Positions 43,750 to 53,329 are shown, counted from the stretch's first letter. The stretch is DNA of 64,000 nt from an uncultured Clostridia bacterium (GCA_947624165.1 CANQJC010000003.1:1-64000); one strand, 5' to 3'. The notes: generated by a model from the letters alone, not told the origin. Numbers and translations: made by a program.

Positions 43750-45093
43750 TCAATGTGCTTTTCTCAGGCGTTTTAAAATTCTGTTTTGTTTTCCGCCGGT
43801 AAGCTGCTTCATCATTTTCTGCATATCGGCGAATTGCTTCAAAAGCTGGTTTACGTCCTGAACCTTCGTTCCGCTTCCTTTTGCTATACGAACTTTTCTG
43901 CTCGCGCCGATTATCGACGGTTTTGAACGTTCCTCCTCCGTCATGGATTGTATGATAGCTTCGATATGCACAAGTCTTTTCGCGTTTTCCTCCGTGTCGA
44001 CGGCGTCGAGCATCTTTTTGTCTATACCGGGCAGCATACCCAATATCTGCGAAAAAGAGCCCATTTTTTTAATTTGGCGGAATTGCTCAAGAAAATCGTT
44101 CAAATCAAACTGCTGCCTGCGTATTTTCGCTTCCAGCTCCTGCGCCTTTTTTTCGTCTATCGCATCCTGCGCTTTATCTATAAGAGTAAGCACGTCGCCC
44201 ATGCCCAAAATACGCGACGCCATTCTGTCGGGGTGAAACTGTTCAAGGTCGCTTAGTTTTTCTCCTACCGACGCGTATTTGATCGGCTTGCCCGTCACCT
44301 GTTTTACCGACAGCGCGGCACCGCCCCTTGTATCTCCGTCAAGCTTGGAAAGAATAACGCCGGTTATATCGAGCCGCTCGTTAAACGCTTTCGCGGCGTT
44401 TACCGCGTCTTGTCCCGTCATGGCGTCCACGACCAAAAGTATCTCTGTCGGGTTTACGCTTTCCTTTATATTTTTCAGCTCGTCCATAAGCTCTTCGTCT
44501 ATATGAAGTCTGCCGGCTGTATCGAGAATGACAGGGTCGTTGCCGTGCTTTACGGCGTGCGCGACGGCTTCCTTCGCTATAATTACGGGATCCGTCCCGT
44601 CACCCATTGAAAACACGGGGATCTGTACCTGCTTTCCGAGGACCTCAAGCTGTTTTATAGCCGCCGGACGGTAAACGTCGCAAGCGACCATAAGCGGTCT
44701 TTTGCCCATCTGCTTGGACATGTTAAGCGCGAGTTTGCCGGTGGCGGTCGTTTTGCCCGCGCCCTGCAAGCCGCACATCATAATCACCGTCGGAGGTTTG
44801 GGCGAAAATTCAAGACGCGCCGTTTCACCGCCGATCATTTGCGTAAGCTCGTCATTTACAATTTTTACAAGCTGCTGAGCGGGAGTAAGCGACTCCATTA
44901 TCTCTTGTCCGACCGCTTTTTCCGATACGGTATTGACAAAATCCTTTACAACCTTGAAATTTACATCGGCTTCAAGAAGAGCCAGTTTGATTTCACGCAT
45001 CGCGTCTTTTATGTCTTTTTCGTTAAGCTTACCCTTACCGCGCAGCTTTTTAAAAACGCCTTGGAGCTTATCGCCCAGACTTTCAAATGCCAT
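43750..45093 (-). CDS. ffh: Signal recognition particle protein Ffh
   Basis: GTPase that binds SRP RNA and signal peptides and delivers ribosomes to the membrane. 447 residues. N domain (1-about 85), G domain with GLQGAGKTTATGKLA, DTAGRLHIDEELM and SKLDGDTRGGAALS, and a methionine-rich M domain (about 300-435; GMLPGIDKKMLDAVD, KGSGTKVQDVNQLLKQF). Follows ylxM with a 28-base gap. Its RNA partner is at 46665-46830. Confidence 0.98.
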   Translation of the reverse strand: MAFESLGDKLQGVFKKLRGKGKLNEKDIKDAMREIKLALLEADVNFKVVKDFVNTVSEKAVGQEIMESLTPAQQLVKIVNDELTQMIGGETARLEFSPKPPTVIMMCGLQGAGKTTATGKLALNMSKQMGKRPLMVACDVYRPAAIKQLEVLGKQVQIPVFSMGDGTDPVIIAKEAVAHAVKHGNDPVILDTAGRLHIDEELMDELKNIKESVNPTEILLVVDAMTGQDAVNAAKAFNERLDITGVILSKLDGDTRGGAALSVKQVTGKPIKYASVGEKLSDLEQFHPDRMASRILGMGDVLTLIDKAQDAIDEKKAQELEAKIRRQQFDLNDFLEQFRQIKKMGSFSQILGMLPGIDKKMLDAVDTEENAKRLVHIEAIIQSMTEEERSKPSIIGASRKVRIAKGSGTKVQDVNQLLKQFADMQKMMKQLTGGKQNRILKRLRKAH

Positions 45094-45121
45094 ACGTTCC
45101 GACTCCCTTCCGCAAAATTAT

Positions 45122-45454
45122 CTATATTTCTCTCGATATTTCCTCGATTATTTCCTTTATCTCGTCCGCAAATTCGGCTTCGCAGCCGTCGGCTATCCGT
45201 GAAAGCCGACGAAGCTGTGAATTTATTTTATGAAAACGCTTTACAATACCCAGATGCTTCTCATATTCCTCAAGATGTTTTTCGCCCTGCTTTATTGATT
45301 CTCTCACTCCCTGACGGCTGATATCGATTTGCTCGGCGATCTCGGAAAGAGATAGATCCTCGTTATAATACATATCTATGGCAAAACGCTGTTTTTCCGT
45401 AAGAAGCTGTCCGTACACGTCGAGCAGAACGGTTATGTTTAAATCCTTCTCCAT
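45122..45454 (-). CDS. ylxM: YlxM family helix-turn-helix protein
   Basis: 110 residues from the ATG at 45454. Sigma-70 region-4-like helix-turn-helix: LLTEKQRFAIDMYYNEDLSLSEIAEQIDISRQGVRESIKQGEKHLEEYE. YlxM is thought to help SRP assembly by binding ffs/ffh products; it nearly always precedes ffh in Firmicutes, as it does here. Confidence 0.95.
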   Translation of the reverse strand: MEKDLNITVLLDVYGQLLTEKQRFAIDMYYNEDLSLSEIAEQIDISRQGVRESIKQGEKHLEEYEKHLGIVKRFHKINSQLRRLSRIADGCEAEFADEIKEIIEEISREI

Positions 45455-45532
45455 TCGCACCACCTGTAAAGCATTTTTAATTTACAGATAACAGTTTACA
45501 GCATAAATCAAAATTTGTCAATATTATTTTTT

Positions 45533-46144
45533 TCAAAATTGCACTGTTTGGGTGTTCATATTTTGTATAATTTCACAAAACTCATCATAATCCAACAGTC
45601 GATTCAAAATGTCAAGAAGCATATTCGCGGATATTTTCATGGGAATGCCGAGAGACGCCGCAAGCGACGCTCGTTTTTCGCGGCTCCTCTCGCCACCCGA
45701 TAACCCCGCCATAAACAAATCGGTTTTTGTAATTTTACGGCTCTCGCGCGGCGTGAAAGCGTTACCGTCTATCACGCAGCCCGCTTTTTTCAGCGCGTCG
45801 AGAATAATATCGTCTCTGATCCCCTCCACGCCTATCAGTCCTTCTTTGCCGGCTTCGCTCTTACGTTTTTCCTTCCCCTTTACTTCGGGGATATATGCAT
45901 GTTTCACGTTCTCTTTTGGGATATATTGCTTAATATAATTTCGAATACGAAAACCGGCTGTGTCGGAATCGGTAAGTATTACTATTCCCGTTTCCTCCGC
46001 CATACGTTTGATGCTTTCAATAATTGCGGGATCCCTAAAAGCCCCGAAGCCGTTCGTTACTATTATCACGGCGTCGAGAAATCTCGAAAGCTTTATTTTG
46101 TCGTATATTCCTTCTACAATAATCGTTTCTTTGATTTTATACAT
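45533..46144 (-). CDS. rnmV: Ribonuclease M5
   Basis: Matures 5S rRNA. 203 residues. Toprim domain with IVEGIYDKIKL (catalytic glutamate) and ILTDSDTAGFRIRNYIKQYIP (DxD), GVEGIRDDIILDAL, then the C-terminal RNase M5 part with LMAGLSGGERSREKRASLAASLGIP. In many Firmicutes it neighbours ksgA; here it neighbours the ylxM block and the DUF6514-like gene. Confidence 0.95.
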   Translation of the reverse strand: MYKIKETIIVEGIYDKIKLSRFLDAVIIVTNGFGAFRDPAIIESIKRMAEETGIVILTDSDTAGFRIRNYIKQYIPKENVKHAYIPEVKGKEKRKSEAGKEGLIGVEGIRDDIILDALKKAGCVIDGNAFTPRESRKITKTDLFMAGLSGGERSREKRASLAASLGIPMKISANMLLDILNRLLDYDEFCEIIQNMNTQTVQF

Positions 46145-46180
46145 CGAATTTATCCTTTTTGTCTTTTTTCGGATATTATT

Positions 46181-46510
46181 TTATGCGCTTTCTTTCGCTC
46201 TGTCAATACTTTCCGCAATATAATTTTCAACCGCGTCGCGAAGCTTTGACGGTTCTGTCGAGCGCGATATGATTTTTTTGATAAATTCAATGACGTCGTT
46301 GTATCGGTAAAAGATATTATTGATTTGCTTGCTCTCGACAATTTTACCGCCGCCTTCGTAAATCGCCGTTTTTTGTATCTTTATACCGTAGCATTTCAAA
46401 TCGCAGTAATCAGCAGATATGTTTTCGGTTATTATGTAGTAATCAAGAAATATAAGGGGGCGTTCCTCCGTCTGTATTCTCTCGTAAAAAGTCTCATTGT
46501 CCATGCCCAT
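46181..46510 (-). CDS. Small DUF6514-like protein
   Basis: 109 residues, no membrane segment. Strand-rich N-terminal half (PLIFLDYYIITENISADYCDLKCYGIKI) and a helical C-terminus with SRSTEPSKLRDAVENYI, the pattern of the small DUF6514 proteins of Clostridia (soft match, from memory of the family). Two ATGs two codons apart both suit AAGGAGG; the first is used. 36 bases upstream of rnmV on the same strand. Confidence 0.65.
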   Translation of the reverse strand: MGMDNETFYERIQTEERPLIFLDYYIITENISADYCDLKCYGIKIQKTAIYEGGGKIVESKQINNIFYRYNDVIEFIKKIISRSTEPSKLRDAVENYIAESIDRAKESA

Positions 46511-46629
46511 AAACCTCCTTCAGTCTAAATCCCGATTTCAAGCCACCCAACATTATATGATGAAAAATCACAATATATTCCGCATTTGGGACGCGCGTAA
46601 AATAATTTATACATTTTTTGATTTAGGTA

Positions 46630-46658
46630 TTGAAGTTTCAAAAAAAATGTATTATAAT
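46630..46658 (+). promoter_or_regulatory. Strong sigma-A promoter of the SRP RNA
   Basis: TTGAAG (46630-46635), 17-base spacer, perfect TATAAT (46653-46658); the start would be near 46665. Confidence 0.88.
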
Positions 46659-46664
46659 ATCAAA

Positions 46665-46830
46665 GGTAAGTCATAAACACGACGGCTTACGGACAAATTG
46701 ACTACTCGGCGATGACGACCGAGCCCGCGCGACTTAAACCCGTGAACCTTGTCAGATGGGGAACCAAGCAGCAATAAGCGGTGCTTTCAGTGTGTTGCGG
46801 TAAACTCGGTCTGAGCCACTATGTATCAGA
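46665..46830 (+). ncRNA. ffs: Signal recognition particle RNA (4.5S/6S-like)
   Basis: Contains the SRP helix-8 core: GAACCTTGTCAGATGGGGAA then CCAAGCAGCAATAAGCGG, where TGG/CCA closes a GGAA tetraloop and the TCAG/AGCAGC internal loop binds Ffh. A long-range GACCGAG/CTCGGTC pairing forms helix 5. The 5' end is set by the promoter; the 3' end is set by the terminator and is approximate. Directly upstream of dnaX, a common Firmicute arrangement. Confidence 0.9.
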
Positions 46831-46831
46831 G

Positions 46832-46853
46832 CGACGCCTTTGGGGCGTTTTTG
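46832..46853 (+). terminator. Terminator of the SRP RNA
   Basis: ACGCC-TTTGG-GGCGT followed by TTTTT; read-through would supply dnaX. Confidence 0.85.
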
Positions 46854-46893
46854 TGTATACGTTAAAATTTACTGAAAGGAGCGGGGATCTTAT

Positions 46894-48729
46894 ATGGCTC
46901 ATCAGGCTATATACAGAAAATGGCGTCCGACGATTTTTGACGATATTGTCGGTCAAGGGCATATAACACAAACGCTTAAAAATCAAATCCTGAACGGCAA
47001 AATCGGTCATGCGTATCTTTTTTGCGGTACGCGCGGAACCGGCAAAACGTCATGCGCAAAAGTATTTTCACGCGCCGTGAATTGTTTAAACCCAAAGGAC
47101 GGAAACCCCTGCAACGAATGCGACGTATGCCGAGGTATCATGGACGGAAGCATACTCGACGTTAAGGAAATAGACGCCGCTTCGAACAACGGCGTAGACA
47201 ATATACGCGAAATACGCGACGATGTTCGTTATGTGTCCGCAAACACGAAATATACCGTATATATAATAGATGAGGTGCATATGCTCTCTTCCGGCGCGTT
47301 CAACGCTCTTCTCAAAACCCTTGAGGAGCCGCCCGAATACGTCATCTTCATATTGGCGACGACCGAAGCGCACAAGGTGCCGCAAACTATTTTGTCGCGC
47401 TGCCAGCGTTTTGACTTTAAGCGTATAAAGCCGTCTGATATCATTCTGCGCATGAAGGAGATAGCGCACGGAGACGGGCTTAATATATCGGACGACGCAT
47501 ACGAGCTTCTCGCGCGACTTGCCGACGGCTCGATGCGCGACGGTCTGAGCATACTTGAAAGAGTAGTTTCGTCATGCGGAAACAAAATAACGGCTGAAAA
47601 CATCACGGACGCGCTCGGAATATCCGCCGCCGAATCGGTGTTCAAAATTACAGACTGTATCATAGACAACGACATAAACGGGATCATATCCGTAATCGAT
47701 TCGGTTCTTTCGGACGGTAAGGATTTAAAAGTATTTATGGACGCGCTCGTGCGTAATTTCCGCGATATGCTTATATGCAAGGTCACGGACAATCCCGAAA
47801 ATATGCTTGACGCGACCGCGGAAGATATGGTAAAATTGAAGTCGCTTGCTTCAAAAATGACATTCGAAAAAATTTCACATGCGGCAGCCGTTCTTTCCGA
47901 CGCTATCGCCGAGGCGAAATGGATAAAGTCGCCCAGGCTGATATATGAGCTTGCGCTGATAAAAATATCACGTCCCGAATACGACGCGTCTCCCGAAGCC
48001 CTGCTGGACAGAATCTCAACTCTTGAAAGCAAGGTCGCAAACGGTGCGGTGACCGATACGTCCTCGCTTACGGAAAGGATAAACAAGCTCGAAGATAAAA
48101 TCAAAAACGGCGTATCTGCCCCATTAGAGCCAAAAAAAGAGGACAGCACGAAGCAAACGGAAAAACCGAAGACGCCGCCGAGACTTTACAGACCTATCCC
48201 AGGATACGAGCTTAATGCGGAAAATCCGATCGTTAAGACCGCCAAAAACTGGGATAATATATCACGCACCATGTCGTCCGGCGCGGCATATCTTATGCCT
48301 TGTCTGATGAACAGACCGATTACGATAGACGCGGACGGAATTATATTATTGTTTAAACGCGAAGAAAAAGGCGCGTACGGCATAGCGTCAAGCTTTAAAG
48401 AAAGGCTGCAAAAAGCCTTCGCGCGCGCGTCGGGTACGGATTATCTCATAAAAATCGCTTATAAAGACGAGATCGACGACGAGCTTGTTGATTTTTGGTC
48501 TTTGCCGAGCGTTAATAATGAGAACTCGGATAATAATTCCTCCGAGCCGTCCGATCCCCTTGACAGTCTGATGAAAAATTTTTCTCAGATAGTCGAGGAC
48601 GCGGACGAAAGCGAATTTATCGAATATGATTCCTCGCAGGATACATTTTCACAGTCCTCCTTCGAAGAAGACGATGACAGAGAGGAATTTTTAGAGCAAA
48701 ACGAACTTCCCTCAGAGGAAGAAAATTAA
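46894..48729 (+). CDS. dnaX: DNA polymerase III subunits gamma/tau
   Basis: Clamp-loader ATPase. 611 residues. Walker A GTRGTGKTSCAKVFS (about 45-55), zinc site CLNPKDGNPCNECDVC, Walker B/DEVHMLS, sensor-1 LATTEAHKVPQTILSRCQRF, and the lid. The C-terminus (about 390-611) is a low-conservation tau-like region with lysine/proline and then very acidic tail. No slippery AAAAAAG frameshift site is evident near the gamma-length point, so probably one product. First of dnaX-ybaB-recR. Confidence 0.97.
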   Translation: MAHQAIYRKWRPTIFDDIVGQGHITQTLKNQILNGKIGHAYLFCGTRGTGKTSCAKVFSRAVNCLNPKDGNPCNECDVCRGIMDGSILDVKEIDAASNNGVDNIREIRDDVRYVSANTKYTVYIIDEVHMLSSGAFNALLKTLEEPPEYVIFILATTEAHKVPQTILSRCQRFDFKRIKPSDIILRMKEIAHGDGLNISDDAYELLARLADGSMRDGLSILERVVSSCGNKITAENITDALGISAAESVFKITDCIIDNDINGIISVIDSVLSDGKDLKVFMDALVRNFRDMLICKVTDNPENMLDATAEDMVKLKSLASKMTFEKISHAAAVLSDAIAEAKWIKSPRLIYELALIKISRPEYDASPEALLDRISTLESKVANGAVTDTSSLTERINKLEDKIKNGVSAPLEPKKEDSTKQTEKPKTPPRLYRPIPGYELNAENPIVKTAKNWDNISRTMSSGAAYLMPCLMNRPITIDADGIILLFKREEKGAYGIASSFKERLQKAFARASGTDYLIKIAYKDEIDDELVDFWSLPSVNNENSDNNSSEPSDPLDSLMKNFSQIVEDADESEFIEYDSSQDTFSQSSFEEDDDREEFLEQNELPSEEEN

Positions 48730-48748
48730 AAAAGAGAGGTAAAACAAA

Positions 48749-49102
48749 ATGGGAAAATACAAAGGATTCGCAGGAGCGGGTATGAACACAAACAAAAATG
48801 TGAGCAACGTCATAAAGCAGGCGCAGAAAATGCAGGAGGAAATGGAAAAGGTACAGTCTGAGCTTGAGGACAAGACGGTTGAAGCAAGCTCCGGCGGCGG
48901 CGTTGTCAATGTCGTCGTTAATGGCAAAAAGGAAATCGTTTCGTTAAAAATATCTCCCGAAGCGGTAGATCCCGACGATGTGGAAACGCTCGAAGATCTT
49001 GTTACCGTCGCCGTAAACGACGCTATAAACAAAGCCGACGAAATGATGGCTGAAGGTATGAATTCCGTTACCGGCGGAATAAACATTCCCGGACTTTTCT
49101 GA
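48749..49102 (+). CDS. ybaB: YbaB/EbfC nucleoid-associated protein
   Basis: 117 residues. Helical N-terminus NVIKQAQKMQEEMEKVQSEL, then VEASSGGGVVNVVVNGKKEIVSLKISPEAVDPDDVETLEDLV, the family signature, and a helical end with a short glycine-rich tail. DNA-binding dimer. Standard place between dnaX and recR. Confidence 0.97.
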   Translation: MGKYKGFAGAGMNTNKNVSNVIKQAQKMQEEMEKVQSELEDKTVEASSGGGVVNVVVNGKKEIVSLKISPEAVDPDDVETLEDLVTVAVNDAINKADEMMAEGMNSVTGGINIPGLF

Positions 49103-49106
49103 TATC

Positions 49107-49703
49107 ATGCACGCGGCAATAATAGAATCATTGATAGAAAAATTCGAGCAGCTCCCCGGAATAGGAAGAAAGAGCGCGGAGCGTATTGCGTTCCACCTGC
49201 TGGAACACATGTCCAAGGACGAGGTCTCGTCAATGGCTCAATGCCTTAACGAAGCGAAGGATAAGATCCTGCTCTGCCCCGTCTGCCAAAATCTCACGGA
49301 TTCCTCGCCCTGTAAAATCTGCTCGTCTCAAAAACGCGACCGTTCCGTCGTATGCGTGGTAGAAAGCCCCGAAGACGTATCGGCAATAGAAGCCACAAAC
49401 GAATACAACGGTCTGTACCACGTTCTGCACGGCGCGCTGTCGCCTATGGACGGCATAACGCCCGACGACATAAAAATAAACGAACTCCTCCTTCGTCTTT
49501 CCGACGGTAAGATCAAAGAAGTAATAATGGCGACAAATCCCACCGTAAACGGCACGGCGACCGCCGTGTATATTTCCAAGCTTCTTTCTCCGTTCGATGT
49601 GAAAGTCACTCGAATCGCGCACGGAATACCGATAGGAAGCGATCTTGAATATGCGGATAAAATTACGCTTATTAAGGCTTTGGAGGGCAGACAGCTTATG
49701 TAA
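49107..49703 (+). CDS. recR: Recombination protein RecR
   Basis: Works with RecF and RecO to load RecA at gaps. 198 residues. Helix-hairpin-helix (FEQLPGIGRKSAERIAFHLL), zinc site CPVCQNLTDSSPCKIC, Toprim domain (VVCVVESPEDVSAIEATNEY) and LHGALSPMDGITPDDI. Four bases after ybaB. A terminator hairpin with T tract follows (49704-49738). Confidence 0.98.
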   Translation: MHAAIIESLIEKFEQLPGIGRKSAERIAFHLLEHMSKDEVSSMAQCLNEAKDKILLCPVCQNLTDSSPCKICSSQKRDRSVVCVVESPEDVSAIEATNEYNGLYHVLHGALSPMDGITPDDIKINELLLRLSDGKIKEVIMATNPTVNGTATAVYISKLLSPFDVKVTRIAHGIPIGSDLEYADKITLIKALEGRQLM

Positions 49704-49738
49704 AAAAATACAGCTTTTTAAAGCTGTATTTTTATTTT
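49704..49738. terminator. Bidirectional terminator
   Basis: AAAAATACAGCTTT-TTA-AAGCTGTATTTTTATTTTTT between convergent recR and the methyltransferase gene. Confidence 0.92.
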
Positions 49739-50874
49739 TTGGTATTCTTTGGCGGCCGCGGGGCAAAGAACTGATAAAGATCGCACTTTATCATACCGTT
49801 GTAAAGTTTTCTTTTTTTATCGGCTCGCCGGCCAAACATCGTTTCAAAACCTTCGTCAGCGACAATTATGTAGTATGACCATTTGTCAAGACGACCGAAT
49901 GTTTTGCCGATATCGGCGTAAAGCTGCCTGCATTCGTCCTTATCTCCTATACGTTCTCCGTAAGGCGGATTACATATTATCGTCCCGTACGGCATATCAA
50001 ATTTTATCCCGCGCGCGTCTTGACACGAAAAACTTATCGCGTCGCCGACTCCCGCTTTCAAGGCGTTGCTTTGCGCAAGCTCGACCGTCTCGGGATCGAT
50101 ATCCGAAGCGTATATTTCAAGAGGTACGTCCCGCGTAAGCGATTTTGCTTCTTCACGCGTCTCCTTTTTTATTTTGTCGCTTATTTGTTTGAAACTGTCG
50201 CAGGCAAATTCTCTCATTATCCCGGGAGCGATATTTCTTTTCATCATAGCGGCTTCGATAGGTATAGTCCCGCTGCCGCAAAACGGGTCGCACAAAGGCT
50301 GCTCGTACCTCCATCGGCTTATATCCGCCATCGCGGCGGCAAGCGTTTCCTTGATAGGCGCGATATTGGATATCCTGCGGTATCCGCGTTTGTGAAGTCC
50401 GTCACCCGACGTGTCTATCATGATAGTCGCCTTATCCTTAAAAATCGAAAACTGAATTTTATACTGTGTCTCCTCCTCGGGAAGCCACGATATGCCGTAC
50501 ACGGACATAAGCTTATCCGCGACGGCTTTTTTTATGATCGCCTGACAGTCTCGCACGCTTGCGAGCTTGGATTTCAATGAATACCCCTTTACGGGGAACG
50601 CGTCGTTCCTGCCAATTAAACGCTGCCACTCGACCGCCTTTGTTCCTTCGAAGAGGTCGTCAAAGGACGCGGCGGTAAACTCAGCCATTTTCACCAGTAC
50701 GCGTTCTCCCGTTCTGATCCATAAATTCGCGCGGTATACCGCTTCCCAGTCGCCCGTAAACGTAACGCGCCCGTCCTCAACGGAGGTCGTTTCATAGCCT
50801 AATCTTCTCACTTCACGCGCCGTCGGCGATTCAAGCCCGAAAAGCGTTGTGATTACAATCTCTAATTTTTCCAT
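49732..50874 (-). CDS. THUMP-domain class I RNA methyltransferase (RlmL/YpsC-like)
   Basis: 380 residues. THUMP domain (about 45-160; VYRANLWIRTGERVLVKMAEF), then a Rossmann methyltransferase with PLCDPFCGSGTIPIEAAMM, EIYASDIDPETVELAQSNA and the catalytic NPPYGERI. Probably methylates an N2-guanosine in 23S rRNA; target is by family analogy. The start (MEKLEIVITTLFGLE) overlaps the end of rnr by 44 bases. Confidence 0.93.
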   Translation of the reverse strand: MEKLEIVITTLFGLESPTAREVRRLGYETTSVEDGRVTFTGDWEAVYRANLWIRTGERVLVKMAEFTAASFDDLFEGTKAVEWQRLIGRNDAFPVKGYSLKSKLASVRDCQAIIKKAVADKLMSVYGISWLPEEETQYKIQFSIFKDKATIMIDTSGDGLHKRGYRRISNIAPIKETLAAAMADISRWRYEQPLCDPFCGSGTIPIEAAMMKRNIAPGIMREFACDSFKQISDKIKKETREEAKSLTRDVPLEIYASDIDPETVELAQSNALKAGVGDAISFSCQDARGIKFDMPYGTIICNPPYGERIGDKDECRQLYADIGKTFGRLDKWSYYIIVADEGFETMFGRRADKKRKLYNGMIKCDLYQFFAPRPPKNTKK

Positions 50875-53113
50875 AATTATTTTTCTTTCTTGAATATCTC
50901 TTATATTTTTTACGTTTTGAACCGCGAACGGTCTTTGCTTTTACGGTTTTCCCATTGTCTCTGACATCATTATAATCTTTTTTTAATATAAATTCAAGCT
51001 GTCCGAGCGGTATATCGCATTTTACAAGTACCGCTTGCACTCGGTCGCCCATTGAAAACGTATTTCCTTTTCTTCTTCCGATAATTGCAAGTAAATTTTC
51101 GTCGTACTCGTAAGAGTCATGCGCCATATTTTCTATTTTAATAAGCCCTTCGACCGAATTATCAAGCTCAACGAACATACCGAAGCTTGTTACGTTTGTT
51201 ACAACAGCGTCAAATTCCGTACCGATGAACGCGCTCATATACGCAGCTTTCATCACGTCATCCGCAGCGCGTTCCGTATTCTCGGCGTTGATTTCGCGCT
51301 CAGACGACATTTTCCCCGCAGCCGCCGTGAATCCCTGTAACGTGCGGCGTCTTTTGGCCGTGAGCTTACCGTCCGCGAATTCCTTAAGAATACGATGAAC
51401 AGCCAAATCGGGATAACGCCGTATCGGAGAAGTGAAGTGACAGTAATACTGCGCACCAAGACCGTAGTGACCGAGATTTCGCTCGCTGTATCCCGCTTTC
51501 ATCATGGAACGTAAAACAGCGTCGGAGACTACCCGTTCCTGCGGCGTACCCTCGGCGTTCGATACAACGCGGCGCAACTCCTCGGAAGGCACGGACGCGT
51601 CGTTTTTTTCATTTATTATGACCTCGTCTCCGAAACGACGCAGCAGCTTATTCAAATGACGGATTTTTTCCGTATCGGGCGGCTCATGATTTCTGTATAT
51701 AAAAGGGATCTCCGACGCAAAAGCATATTCGGCTATCGTTTCGTTTGCGGTCAGCATAAATTCCTCTATCATCTTGTTTGAAACGCCGCGTTCCTCCTTT
51801 ATTATATCTATCGGATCGCCGTCGGGCGACACAATTATTTTACTTTCGGGGAAATCGAACTGTACACATCCCCTTTTTAATCGTTTCTCACGCAGTATTT
51901 CCGCAAGCTTTTCCATAAGACGAAGCGTCGGCACAAGCTCTGCATATTCCGCGCAAAGCTTAACGTCGTTGTCGGACAATATTTTATTTACATTATTATA
52001 TGTCATTCGATACGACGAGCAAATCACAGATTTTACAAGCCTGTGATTTACAACGTTTCCGTCCGTCGATATTTCCGTAAACAAGGACATCGCAAGCCTG
52101 TCTTCGTTCGGATTGAGACTGCAAATCCCGTTGGAAAGCCTCTCGGGAAGCATGGGAATAACGCGGTCGGCAAGATATACGCTCGTTCCGCGTTCAAACG
52201 CCTCCGAATCAAGCGCGGAGCCTTCGCGCACGTACTCGCTTACGTCCGCTATATGCACGCCGAGCAGGTAGGAGCCGTTATTAAGACGCTTAAGAGATAC
52301 GGCATCGTCAAAATCGCGCGCGTCGTCTCCGTCGATCGTAAATATAAGCTCGTCCCTCAGATCCTCCCTGTCGGCAAGCTGTTTCAAATCAATTTTATAT
52401 TCGATTTCGTTGGCTTCCCGAAGCGTTTGTTCGTCAAAATCACGTTTTATTCCGTTTGATATCAGAAGTGCTTCAACAATACTTTTAAGCGATGATTCAT
52501 TACCGAGCACGCTTACGATCCTGCCGTAAAATTTACCGTCGCCGTCATGAGAAACGATATTCATCGCCGCCCTGTCTCCTATCGAGACGTTCATCGCGTC
52601 GCTGCGTTTGATAAGAAACTTTGCGTATATGCGTCTGTTGTCGGGGCGAAGATAAAAATATCCGTTTCTTTCCGAATAAATTACTCCTGTGATCGTTTTA
52701 TATCCCCGTTTGATAACCTCCGTTACGCGCGCCTCCTTATGCCGCGTATCGACGCACCCCCTGCGGCGAATATATAAACGCGCCCTTACGGTGTCGCCGT
52801 CAAGAGCGTCGAGCATATCGTCGCCGTTTACAAAAACGTCCTCTCCGCCGTTTTCTCGTATTATAAAACCGAAATAACCCTTCGCGCTGCATTCAAGTCT
52901 GCCGGTCACATACTCTCCGTCCGAACGCACGGGAGCAAATCTGTTTCTTTTTCTTTTGACGATCTTGCCTTGTGCGCAAAGCGTGTTTAATATACTTTCA
53001 AGCTCGCTTCGCTCGTTTTTCGGCACGTCGAGCACCGTCATAAGCTCTTCTGTTTTTAAAGGGACATAACCGTCTGAATTTATAAATGCGAGTATTCGTT
53101 CTTTTCTGTCCAT
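50831..53113 (-). CDS. rnr: Ribonuclease R (exoribonuclease II family)
   Basis: 3'-5' exoribonuclease for structured RNA. 760 residues. N-terminal winged-helix (1-about 60), two cold-shock domains, RNB catalytic domain with IDGDDARDFDDAVSL (metal-binding aspartates), and an S1 domain (about 640-715; DAVVTNVTSFGMFVELDNSVEGLIKIENM). The last 35 residues are lysine/arginine-rich (KKYKRYSRKKNNYGK) and overlap the downstream methyltransferase gene. smpB does not follow, unlike in many Firmicutes. Confidence 0.97.
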   Translation of the reverse strand: MDRKERILAFINSDGYVPLKTEELMTVLDVPKNERSELESILNTLCAQGKIVKRKRNRFAPVRSDGEYVTGRLECSAKGYFGFIIRENGGEDVFVNGDDMLDALDGDTVRARLYIRRRGCVDTRHKEARVTEVIKRGYKTITGVIYSERNGYFYLRPDNRRIYAKFLIKRSDAMNVSIGDRAAMNIVSHDGDGKFYGRIVSVLGNESSLKSIVEALLISNGIKRDFDEQTLREANEIEYKIDLKQLADREDLRDELIFTIDGDDARDFDDAVSLKRLNNGSYLLGVHIADVSEYVREGSALDSEAFERGTSVYLADRVIPMLPERLSNGICSLNPNEDRLAMSLFTEISTDGNVVNHRLVKSVICSSYRMTYNNVNKILSDNDVKLCAEYAELVPTLRLMEKLAEILREKRLKRGCVQFDFPESKIIVSPDGDPIDIIKEERGVSNKMIEEFMLTANETIAEYAFASEIPFIYRNHEPPDTEKIRHLNKLLRRFGDEVIINEKNDASVPSEELRRVVSNAEGTPQERVVSDAVLRSMMKAGYSERNLGHYGLGAQYYCHFTSPIRRYPDLAVHRILKEFADGKLTAKRRRTLQGFTAAAGKMSSEREINAENTERAADDVMKAAYMSAFIGTEFDAVVTNVTSFGMFVELDNSVEGLIKIENMAHDSYEYDENLLAIIGRRKGNTFSMGDRVQAVLVKCDIPLGQLEFILKKDYNDVRDNGKTVKAKTVRGSKRKKYKRYSRKKNNYGKIRDCNHNAFRA

Positions 53114-53146
53114 ATAATTCTCCCGTTTATTTATATCTCAAACTAT

Positions 53147-53174
53147 ATTTTATAGAAAATATACGATATGTCAA
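53147..53174 (-). promoter_or_regulatory. Sigma-A promoter of rnr
   Basis: TTGACA (53169-53174), 16-base spacer, TAAAAT (53147-53152) on the reverse strand. Confidence 0.7.
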
Positions 53175-53300
53175 GACTAAATTTAAACCTATGTCCGAAG
53201 ACGACATTATCCAATAATTTTATGTATGTATGATATGTAGAAAATCGTCAAATAATCAGAAATGTAATATTTTTGTTACATTATAGTAATATAAAGACTA

Positions 53301-53329
53301 TTGACGAACGGCAAATATAGAGTTATAAT
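53301..53329 (+). promoter_or_regulatory. Sigma-A promoter of secDF
   Basis: TTGACG (53301-53306), 17-base spacer, TATAAT (53324-53329). Confidence 0.85.

Noticed and set aside
46781-46966. 61-codon ORF over the SRP RNA
   Set aside because: Covers the SRP core, its terminator and the dnaX start; the RNA explains the sequence.
46894-48729. Programmed frameshift producing a gamma subunit from dnaX
   Set aside because: I found no A-run slippery site followed by a stop in the -1 frame near the expected position.
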